Notes under the pieces: generated by a model
Told to the model about the DNA's origin: nothing
The model's input: the letters and a program-made list of their open reading frames with translations, nothing else
Database searches by the model: none
Position numbers and translations under genes: made by a program
In this document: positions 1 to 4,499 of the stretch, piece by piece
Layout of the letters: every line of letters starts with the position of its first letter
How positions within the stretch are numbered: the first letter of the stretch is position 1
DNA from: Micrococcales bacterium
GTDB taxonomy: Bacteria > Actinomycetota > Actinomycetes > Actinomycetales > Dermatophilaceae
Reading direction: 5' to 3'
DNA length: 5,074 nt
Assembly (NCBI GenBank): GCA_030452775.1
Contig: JAKDLQ010000179.1
Coordinates: forward strand, 1 to 5,074

Positions 1-399
1 GCCGCAGACCTCGCCGGCGCCGTGCGGGAGGCCGCCGGCCGGGGGGTGGACGTGGCCTACGACGGCGTCGGCAAGGCGACCTTCGACGCGTCCCTGGCGG
101 CGTTGCGCCCCCGCGGGATGATGGTGCTCTTCGGTGGTGCGAGTGGACAGGTGCCGCCGTTCGACCTCCAACGGCTCAACGCGGGCGGCTCGCTCTTCGC
201 GACCCGGCCCAAGCTCGGTGACTACATCGCGGACCGCTCGGAGTTCGAGTGGCGCGCGGGCGAGGTGCTCGGCGCCATCGCCGACGGGTCGTTGCAGATC
301 AGCATCGGTGGACGCTACGCGTTCGAGGATGCGGCGGCGGCATACGAGGCCCTCGAAGGCCGCAGGACGACCGGGAAGGTGATCCTGGAGCCGAGCTGA
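1..399 (+). CDS. qor: NAD(P)H:quinone oxidoreductase (zeta-crystallin type), C-terminal part
   Basis: Partial gene: the frame is open from base 1 and ends at TGA 397-399, leaving 132 C-terminal residues of a family usually about 320-330 long. The product is a zinc-independent medium-chain dehydrogenase/reductase that reduces quinones with NAD(P)H in the cytoplasm. Numbered from base 1, the YDGVG segment (20-24) belongs to the Rossmann fold. RPRGMMVLFGGASG (36-49) and PPFDLQRLN (52-60) are hallmark stretches of this subfamily, followed by SLFATRP and the closing GRRTTGKVILEP typical of its C-terminus. The fold, GroES-like plus Rossmann, is known from the family; only the latter half is visible. 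An internal GTG at 22 is not the true start because homology continues upstream. The stop overlaps the start of the amidohydrolase gene, so the two are probably co-transcribed. The physiological substrate is unknown. Family assignment is firm; the symbol denotes family membership. Confidence 0.93.
   Translation, partial: AADLAGAVREAAGRGVDVAYDGVGKATFDASLAALRPRGMMVLFGGASGQVPPFDLQRLNAGGSLFATRPKLGDYIADRSEFEWRAGEVLGAIADGSLQISIGGRYAFEDAAAAYEALEGRRTTGKVILEPS
387..390 (+). promoter_or_regulatory. Ribosome binding site of the amidohydrolase gene
   Basis: GGAG lies 8 bases before the ATG at 399, inside the last codons of the quinone reductase gene. It decides the start: the frame is open further upstream (to 249), but that extension overlaps the reductase, encodes an Arg/Gly-rich shadow peptide and has no such site. 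Confidence 0.6.
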
Positions 400-1973
400 T
401 GAGCCGAGTCCTCTTCACGCACCCCCGGATCTGGACCGGGCTCGCGACCGGCGTCACCGATGCCTTGCTCGTCGAGGACGAGCGGGTCCTCGCCACCGGT
501 GACGAGGCACGCGCGGCGACGGGGACGCGCCGGAGGGTGGACCTGCCGGGCGCCCTGGTCATGCCGGGCCTGCACGACGCACACATCCACACGGCGTGGA
601 CCGCACGTGACCTCGCCTCGGTCGACCTCAGCGCGGCCTCGACCCTGGATGAGGCGCTGGGTCTGCTCCGGGAGCACGCCGCGTCGCTGCCCCCCGGGCG
701 CTCGATCGGCAGCGGACGCTGGAACAGCAATCGCTGGACACCGGCGGTCCAACCCGACCGGCACTCTCTCGATACGGCGTGTCCCGATCGCATCGTGGCC
801 CTCGACAGCGCCGACGGCCACACGGTCTGGGCGAACTCGCTGGCCCTGCACGCTGCTGGCATCACCCGGGACACGCCGGATCCGGTCGGGGGACAGGTCG
901 TCCGCGATGCCTCCGGCGAGCCCACCGGGATCCTGCGCGAGACCGCCCAGCACCTGCTCGACGCCCTCCCCGAGGACGAGCAGCCGCTGCGGCCCCTGCT
1001 CGAGCGATGTGAGGAGCTGCTGCTCTCGGTCGGGCTGACGAGTATCACCGATATCGACGGCGAGGACGCCCATGCGGCCTATGCGGCGATGCACGCGGAC
1101 GGCGCGCTGCGGCTGCGGGTCACCACGTGCATCCGCGATGGCGACCTCGAGCCCGCCATCGCCGAGGGGCGCCGTGCCGGGTCCGGCGACGGGCGGTTGC
1201 GGGTCGGGCCGGTCAAGTTCTTCAGCGACGGCGCCCTCGGCTCGCACACCGCCTACCTGACCGGGCCCTACCTCAGCGACCCCACCGGTCCCGAGGGCTG
1301 CGGCATCGCGGCGATGCCGTATCCCCTGTTCCTGCATCGGGTCCGGATGGCGGTCGAGGCCGGCCTCGACATCGCCACGCACGCCATCGGCGACGCGGCC
1401 AACCGGCTCGTCCTCGATGCCTACGGCGTCATCCGCGAGGAGGGCCACACCGGCATCCTGCGGATCGAGCACGCCCAGCACGTGCTGCCGGTCGACATCC
1501 CGCGCTTCCGGGCGCTGGGTGTCATCGCCTCGATGCAGCCCGCGCACTGCACCGCCGACATCGACCTCGTCGAGAAGATGATCGGACCGCGCCGGGTGGC
1601 CACGCATGCGTGGCGCACCATGCTCGGCGCGGGGGTCCGCCTCGCCCTCGGGTCTGATGCGCCGGTCGAGGAGCCCAACCCGTTTCACGCCCTGCACGCG
1701 GCGGTGACCCGTCAGCGCGCGGACGACACCCCGCTCGGTGGCTGGCATCCCGAGGAGCGGATCACCCTCGATGAGGCCGTCCACGCCCACACGGTCGGGG
1801 CTCACGAGGCGGCCGGACGCACCGATGTCGGCCGCCTGACGCCGGGTCAGCTCGCCGACTTCGTCAGTCTCGATCGTGACCCCTGGTCGCTCGAGCTCTC
1901 CGACCCGCGTGCCATCCGCGACACGCGAGTGCTGGCGACCTGGGTGGGGGGAGAGCTCGCCCACGAGGCGTGA
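399..1973 (+). CDS. YtcJ-like metal-dependent amidohydrolase (Amidohydro_3 family)
   Basis: Complete gene of 524 residues, within the usual 520-560 of this family. The protein should be a cytoplasmic (no signal peptide) TIM-barrel hydrolase acting on C-N bonds of amides, formamides or cyclic imides; relatives include YtcJ and N-substituted formamide deformylase. A small N-terminal beta domain leads to PGLHDAHIH with metal ligands H62 and H64. Then follow WNSNRW (108-113), the DGH segment (139-141) with downstream WANS, VKFFSDGALGS (from 272) with K273 as candidate bridging lysine, THAIGD with H328, RIEHAQH with H358, and GSDAPV with the catalytic-type D420. All expected metal and acid positions are present, so the enzyme looks active. 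The ATG overlaps the reductase stop (TGATG) and has a GGAG site, implying translational coupling. The ligand roles are taken from family knowledge; the substrate cannot be inferred. Confidence 0.93.
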   Translation: MSRVLFTHPRIWTGLATGVTDALLVEDERVLATGDEARAATGTRRRVDLPGALVMPGLHDAHIHTAWTARDLASVDLSAASTLDEALGLLREHAASLPPGRSIGSGRWNSNRWTPAVQPDRHSLDTACPDRIVALDSADGHTVWANSLALHAAGITRDTPDPVGGQVVRDASGEPTGILRETAQHLLDALPEDEQPLRPLLERCEELLLSVGLTSITDIDGEDAHAAYAAMHADGALRLRVTTCIRDGDLEPAIAEGRRAGSGDGRLRVGPVKFFSDGALGSHTAYLTGPYLSDPTGPEGCGIAAMPYPLFLHRVRMAVEAGLDIATHAIGDAANRLVLDAYGVIREEGHTGILRIEHAQHVLPVDIPRFRALGVIASMQPAHCTADIDLVEKMIGPRRVATHAWRTMLGAGVRLALGSDAPVEEPNPFHALHAAVTRQRADDTPLGGWHPEERITLDEAVHAHTVGAHEAAGRTDVGRLTPGQLADFVSLDRDPWSLELSDPRAIRDTRVLATWVGGELAHEA

Positions 1974-2022
1974 GCAAGCTCGGCGGCATACCGGCTGGTC
2001 GGCAGTGCTCAGCGGCTACGAA

Positions 2023-2107
2023 CGACCGTTGGTCGCGCCGGGCGACCCCACGGGCCATCTACTCTGCTGGCCGGTAGCCACGGGCGAGAGCAATGGTCGT
2101 CCGTAGC
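2023..2107. repeat. Left copy of a duplicated motif block
   Basis: This block starts with CGACCGTTGGTCGC (2023-2036) and ends with the 16-base motif AATGGTCGTCCGTAGC (2092-2107), which encodes part of the DUF559 protein C-terminus on the other strand. The same two motifs recur, in the same order, at 3036-3130, with 13/14 and 15/16 bases identical. The sequence between the motifs is only weakly alike, apart from the first few bases after the palindrome. Confidence 0.5.
2031..2047. terminator. Possible bidirectional terminator hairpin between convergent genes
   Basis: A perfect 6-bp stem, GGTCGC (2031-2036) with GCGACC (2042-2047), and a 5-base loop lie in the 85-bp gap between the amidohydrolase stop (1973) and the DUF559 gene stop (2059), 57 bases past the former. 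An alternative 5-bp hairpin, CGACC-GTT-GGTCG (2023-2035), competes for the same bases. There is no T-tract on either side, so this is only a weak candidate of the U-less kind described in actinobacteria. Confidence 0.35.
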
Positions 2108-2949
2108 TTCGCTTGCTGCCGATCGACGGCACGGCGCAGCACCGCCTCGACCCAGGGCTGCTGGAACATCGCCTGCACCCAGGACACCCGAACGACGAGC
2201 CAGTCATCGAGCACGAGCTCGTCATAGCGCCAGCAGTCGCGGTCGATGGCCTCTCGTGTCGTGTGGAACTCATGGCTGTCGGCTTCGACGATGATCCGCA
2301 GGTCCCTGTCGACGAGATCCGGTCTGATCAGCCGACCTGCCAGGCGCAGCCTCACCTGCGGCACGAGCCGGAGCCCGGGCACGCCGATCGAGATCGCGCG
2401 GACGATCGACTCGAACGGGCCCGCCGACCTGGCATCGGCCTGCCAGGCCACCTCCATGGCCGCGTCCCGACCACGACCCGGCAGGCGCACGGCAGCCACG
2501 ACGAGGTCCGAGGGGGCCAGGGTCGAGACACGCAGGGCCGAGTCGGCGACGGCCAGCGCCTCGTCGAAGGGCAGGGTCGTGGCGCAGTCCATGACGGTCC
2601 GGATCGGTGTCGTGCGCCAGCCGGCGATGTCCTCGTCCGCGAGGCGGCGCCAGCGCACGTCGGTCGTTGCCTGATCGCGGGACCTGACCTTGCGGCCGCG
2701 CGGCACGATGACCTCCGGACGCTCGGGCTGGGTCTTGAGTGCCCATCCGTACGACGCGGCCGCACTGCGCAGACCCACGACTGCGGACAGGCGATGGGCG
2801 GCCACGCGGGCCTCGTGCGCGGTCGGCAACGCGTACCGGCCGCGGCCCGTGCGGTGGACCCTGCCGGTCTCGACCGCGAGGGCGATCTCCGCCGGTGCGA
2901 CCGAGGTCGACAGCTGAGCCCAGGTCGCGACCCCACCGAGGCGCTCCAT
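2059..2949 (-). CDS. AbiEi-like winged-helix domain plus DUF559 (Vsr-like) endonuclease-fold protein
   Basis: 296 residues if begun at ATG 2949. Residues 1-45 (LGGVATWAQL to RGRYALP) match the short N-terminal domain of AbiEi-type antitoxins, a probable DNA-binding winged helix. The middle (about 55-170) has segments shared by actinobacterial relatives, such as TTPIRTVMDCA and LPFDEALAVADSALR. The C-terminal part carries the DUF559/Vsr-like nuclease pattern: PFES (E180), RPDLVD (D211), IIVEADSHEFH (E222, D224, H227) and LVVRVSW. The family is related to PD-(D/E)XK nucleases, but activity is unproven and its role is unknown. Start choice is uncertain: neither ATG 2949 nor GTG 2976 (9 more residues, VDIVDIVTV) has a good Shine-Dalgarno. 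The ATG has a TANNNT box 7 bases upstream, fitting a leaderless message, whereas the GTG start would give the usual few extra residues before LGGVAT. No toxin gene is adjacent. Confidence 0.82.
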   Translation of the reverse strand: MERLGGVATWAQLSTSVAPAEIALAVETGRVHRTGRGRYALPTAHEARVAAHRLSAVVGLRSAAASYGWALKTQPERPEVIVPRGRKVRSRDQATTDVRWRRLADEDIAGWRTTPIRTVMDCATTLPFDEALAVADSALRVSTLAPSDLVVAAVRLPGRGRDAAMEVAWQADARSAGPFESIVRAISIGVPGLRLVPQVRLRLAGRLIRPDLVDRDLRIIVEADSHEFHTTREAIDRDCWRYDELVLDDWLVVRVSWVQAMFQQPWVEAVLRRAVDRQQAKLRTTIALARGYRPAE

Positions 2950-2955
2950 CACCGT

Positions 2956-2973
2956 GACAATATCGACAATGTC
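2956..2973. repeat. Tandem 9-bp repeat at the DUF559 start, possible operator
   Basis: GACAATATC is followed directly by GACAATGTC, 8 of 9 bases identical. The second copy is itself an odd palindrome (GACA-A-TGTC). This A/T-richer patch in GC-rich DNA covers the putative -10 box, a position where a bound regulator could repress transcription. An autoregulatory role for the winged-helix N-terminus of the neighbouring protein is inference only. Confidence 0.4.
2957..2962 (-). promoter_or_regulatory. Possible -10 box for a leaderless DUF559 transcript
   Basis: On the minus strand TATTGT (2962 to 2957) fits the actinobacterial TANNNT pattern and ends exactly 7 bases before the A of ATG 2949, the spacing expected if transcription begins on the start codon. 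No convincing -35 hexamer is seen 16-18 bases upstream (the sequence there is near GCTGTA). Absence of a Shine-Dalgarno supports the leaderless reading; if GTG 2976 is the true start, this box is coding instead. Confidence 0.35.
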
Positions 2974-3021
2974 CACGCCTACAGCGTGCTGGATCCTCGA
3001 GCAGTGAGACGCTGCGTGTCC

Positions 3022-3064
3022 ACAGGGTCCAGCGACGACCATTGGTCGCTGCCGAGGGCCCTGT
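3022..3064. terminator. Large imperfect stem-loop, candidate terminator of the minus-strand operon
   Basis: Outer arms ACAGGGTCC (3022-3030) and GGGCCCTGT (3056-3064) pair over 9 positions with a single T-G wobble, which becomes an A-C mismatch in minus-strand RNA. Inside, AGCGAC (3031-3036) pairs with GTCGCT (3045-3050) around an 8-base loop, leaving a 5-base bulge at 3051-3055. It lies 79-121 bases past the stop of the 69-residue membrane protein gene. No T-tract follows in that direction. Termination is the likeliest role; a cruciform or protein-binding site upstream of the DUF559 gene is an alternative. Confidence 0.4.
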
Positions 3065-3130
3065 CGGCACCTCGGCGTGCTCGGCGACCGGCCCCGGACG
3101 CCTCGGCGTGAGGAAACGGTCGTCCGTAGC
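3036..3130. repeat. Right copy of a duplicated motif block
   Basis: CGACCATTGGTCGC (3036-3049) and AACGGTCGTCCGTAGC (3115-3130) match the two motifs at 2023-2107. The start-to-start spacing of the 13 identical bases GGTCGTCCGTAGC relative to the palindrome is 82 bases here and 72 in the left copy. The palindrome forms the heart of the stem-loop at 3022-3064. It may be a relic of a second 3' gene end (see findings). Confidence 0.5.
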
Positions 3131-3142
3131 AGCGGCGTCGAG

Positions 3143-3352
3143 TCAGTCGGCGCCAGGGACGACGGACAGCAGCAGCGTGGCGAACAAGGTGAGGCCGGCC
3201 ACCACCATGAGGAAGATGCCGATGACCGCCGAGCCACCGGTGCTCACCCCCGACCGGCGCCGCCCACGTGCCACGAGCACCACCGTCAGCCCGATGATCA
3301 GCCACGCCGATCCGATGAGCAATCCGGCCAGGACCCCAGCATTCCAGCGCAT
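3143..3352 (-). CDS. Small two-helix membrane protein of unknown function (69 aa)
   Basis: I do not recognise a family. The 69-residue product has two hydrophobic segments, about 7-28 (VLAGLLIGSAWLIIGLTVVL) and 42-65 (AVIGIFLMVVAGLTLFATLL), joined by a basic loop (R29, R31-R33). By the positive-inside rule both termini should face outward, with the loop in the cytoplasm. The ATG at 3352 lies 12 bases after the stop of the 118-residue membrane protein gene. No close Shine-Dalgarno is seen (a GGTGGT sits 14 bases upstream), so coupling to the upstream gene is likely. Hydrophobicity periodicity, operon position and tight spacing support it as real despite its size. It is the last gene of the presumed operon, and the candidate terminator follows. 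Confidence 0.68.
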   Translation of the reverse strand: MRWNAGVLAGLLIGSAWLIIGLTVVLVARGRRRSGVSTGGSAVIGIFLMVVAGLTLFATLLLSVVPGAD

Positions 3353-3364
3353 CTCAGCGACAGG

Positions 3365-3721
3365 TCACCACCACATGGTGGCGACCAGGGCGTTGGCCAC
3401 CGCGCCACCACCGGCCACGTCGAGCTGGGTCCCGTGTTCCTCGCGCTTGCGGGCCTTGCTCGCACCGATCTCGGCCATGACCACGACGACGATCGCGATG
3501 ACGAGCTTGACGCCGAGCTTGGCGTTGTTGAGCGACTGGCCAGGAGCCTTGGTGGCTTCGGCCAGGCCCACGAGGATCAGGCCGGTCACCAGTTGTGCCC
3601 GGGCGCCCCAGACGATCGCTGCCGGGAACGAGGAACCGCTGCGGGCGACGACCCAGCCGCCGACGACGAGCGCCATCCCGAGCAGGTGCAGGGCCACGAA
3701 CAGGTTGGTGACGAAGTCCAT
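3365..3721 (-). CDS. Four-helix integral membrane protein of unknown function (118 aa)
   Basis: The predicted product has 118 residues with hydrophobic segments near 4-26 (NLFVALHLLGMALVVGGWVV), 33-54 (with WGARAQLVTGLILVG), 69-88 (VKLVIAIVVVVMAEIG) and 103-117. Charged residues R27, K58, K69, K72 and the cluster K89-R91-K92-R93-E94-E95 lie between them. H12 in a LHLLGMALVVGGW context recalls CopD/DUF2269-like membrane proteins, but the similarity is too slight for an assignment. The chain ends in Trp-Trp. ATG 3721 is chosen over further upstream starts, which overlap the Nudix gene and add Arg/Ser-rich shadow sequence; it has an AGGA site 8 bases away. It starts 10 bases after the Nudix stop and is followed 12 bases later by the 69-residue gene, so it sits mid-operon. 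Confidence 0.82.
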   Translation of the reverse strand: MDFVTNLFVALHLLGMALVVGGWVVARSGSSFPAAIVWGARAQLVTGLILVGLAEATKAPGQSLNNAKLGVKLVIAIVVVVMAEIGASKARKREEHGTQLDVAGGGAVANALVATMWW

Positions 3722-3729
3722 GAGGCCGA

Positions 3730-3733
3730 TCCT
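3730..3733 (-). promoter_or_regulatory. Ribosome binding site of the 118-aa membrane protein gene
   Basis: AGGA (minus strand, 3733 to 3730) lies 8 bases before ATG 3721 and shares its AG with the TAG stop of the Nudix gene (3734-3732). Ribosomes ending the Nudix frame sit on the site, which suggests coupled translation and fixes the start. Confidence 0.65.
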
Positions 3734-4466
3734 ATGTGGCCGGCCCGGCGAGCCTGGACAGGGCATCGAGGTCGCGCCACGATCTGGTGAGCGGTAGTGC
3801 CCTGACCTGCTCGAGAGGTACCCAGCGCGCAGCGCCGGTCGTCCCGTCGACGTCGTGGATGACGATGTCCTGCGGTGCGGGGCACGTCGCACGGTAGACG
3901 ATCCGCACGGCATGGAAGTCCTCGACGATCCCCGATGGTGCGCGACCGACCCAGTGACTCGACGAGATCGCGACGAGGCCCCCGAGCGCGACCCGTTGCC
4001 CGGTCTCCTCCCACACCTCCCGGTGCACCCCGTCGACCGGGCTCTCGCCCACGTCGAGACCTCCGCCGGGAGGGCCCCACTCGCCGGCCACGTGCGTCCG
4101 GCTGTTGAACTGTGTCATCAGCGCCCCGCGATCGCTCGTAACGAGCGCGTAGGCCGCCACCCGCTGGTAGCCCTCCCCCGCCTCGTCGGATCCGATGCCC
4201 GGGTCCCGCGGAACGACCTCGTCGGTGCCGTCGGTGTCATCGGTGCCGTCAATGTCCCGTATGCCGCTGTGCCGGGTGACGTGGTACGCCAGCTCGAGTG
4301 CGCCGCCTGTGAGCAGCGTCGCGGACACGATGGATTCGGCTTCCCATCCGGCGCGGGACAGGAGAGCGTCTGGGTGCTGACCGTGCTCGAGCCGGCCCAG
4401 CTCCACACGCCGGCCGCTCGAGGGGATCGCCACGACCCGGATGCCGCACGGGACGTTCGTGCGCAT
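3732..4466 (-). CDS. Nudix hydrolase with N-terminal extension
   Basis: 244 residues from ATG 4466; GTG 4469 directly before it would add one. The C-terminal half is a Nudix domain, cutting nucleoside diphosphate-X substrates with Mg2+ in the cytoplasm. From ATG 4466, the box reads G135-x5-E141-x7-R149-E150-V-W-E153-E154-T-G156, a full match to GX5EX7REUXEEXG except that the last aliphatic position is Gln157. GEWGPPGGG before it and TGAARWVPLEQVRALPL after it are typical. Residues 1-65 (IRVVAIPSSGRRVELGRLEHG onward) form an unrecognised, apparently folded domain, and 70-95 is an acidic linker with a DGTDDT/DGTDEV repeat. Single Nudix domains are usually about 130-160 residues, so the extension is notable. 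It follows the glycosyltransferase gene by about 30 bases. The substrate is unknown; a nucleotide sugar is possible from context. Confidence 0.88.
   Translation of the reverse strand: MRTNVPCGIRVVAIPSSGRRVELGRLEHGQHPDALLSRAGWEAESIVSATLLTGGALELAYHVTRHSGIRDIDGTDDTDGTDEVVPRDPGIGSDEAGEGYQRVAAYALVTSDRGALMTQFNSRTHVAGEWGPPGGGLDVGESPVDGVHREVWEETGQRVALGGLVAISSSHWVGRAPSGIVEDFHAVRIVYRATCPAPQDIVIHDVDGTTGAARWVPLEQVRALPLTRSWRDLDALSRLAGPAT
4218..4250 (-). repeat. Imperfect 18-bp tandem repeat in the Nudix gene linker
   Basis: The minus strand reads about two units of GACGGCACCGAYGA-type sequence, encoding DGTDDT then DGTDEV. It lies in the acidic linker between the N-terminal extension and the Nudix domain, where repeat-length change should be tolerated. 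Confidence 0.55.
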
Positions 4467-4474
4467 CACTACGG

Positions 4475-4478
4475 CCCC
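4475..4478 (-). promoter_or_regulatory. Weak ribosome binding site of the Nudix gene
   Basis: GGGG (minus strand, 4478 to 4475) is 8 bases before ATG 4466 and 5 before GTG 4469. The spacing favours the ATG. The match to the anti-Shine-Dalgarno is modest. Confidence 0.35.
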
Positions 4479-4499
4479 ATCGTCATCGGGCCAACCCGG

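Larger units (their letters stand above)
2950..3142. other. 193-bp intergenic region upstream of the DUF559 gene
   Basis: No coding sequence is credible here; a frame continuous with the DUF559 gene runs through it but is rich in Ser, Arg, Pro and Cys and resembles no protein. It holds, from left to right, a tandem 9-bp repeat at the gene start (2956-2973), a large stem-loop (3022-3064), two copies of CCTCGGCGTG (3070-3079 and 3101-3110), and a 16-base motif (3115-3130) shared with the 3' end of the DUF559 gene. It therefore probably contains both the end of the four-gene minus-strand operon and the promoter of the DUF559 gene. Confidence 0.6.

Noticed and set aside
315..1964. Long minus-strand frame (549 codons) opposite the amidohydrolase
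   Set aside because: It is antisense to a gene with all family motifs intact and its translation is low-complexity Gly/Arg/Val/Asp-rich; a common artefact in high-GC DNA.
2023..2099. Miniature transposable element with inverted ends CGACCGTTG and CAATGGTCG
   Set aside because: The ends match at 8 of 9 bases, but one lies within coding sequence, no target duplication flanks it and the interior does not match the second copy; kept only as an alternative in the findings.
3070..3110. Two copies of CCTCGGCGTG, considered as a start of a direct-repeat array
   Set aside because: Only two 10-base copies 31 bases apart exist, with no third unit or matching flanks, so neither a CRISPR array nor an iteron set is supported.
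2113..3111. Long plus-strand frame (332 codons) opposite the DUF559 gene
   Set aside because: The minus strand has recognisable domains; this frame is His/Arg/Asp-rich with no motif and runs on through the structured intergenic region.
2950..3237. N-terminal extension of the DUF559 gene to 3237
   Set aside because: The added residues are Ser/Arg/Pro/Cys-rich, overlap the 69-residue membrane gene and precede the known N-terminal domain without homology; only the 9-residue extension to GTG 2976 is credible.
3042..3797. Overlapping plus-strand frames (about 240-250 codons) opposite the two membrane protein genes
   Set aside because: The minus strand encodes coherent hydrophobic segments with operon spacing and a ribosome site; the plus-strand frames are Thr/Ser/Pro- or Asp/His-rich shadows.
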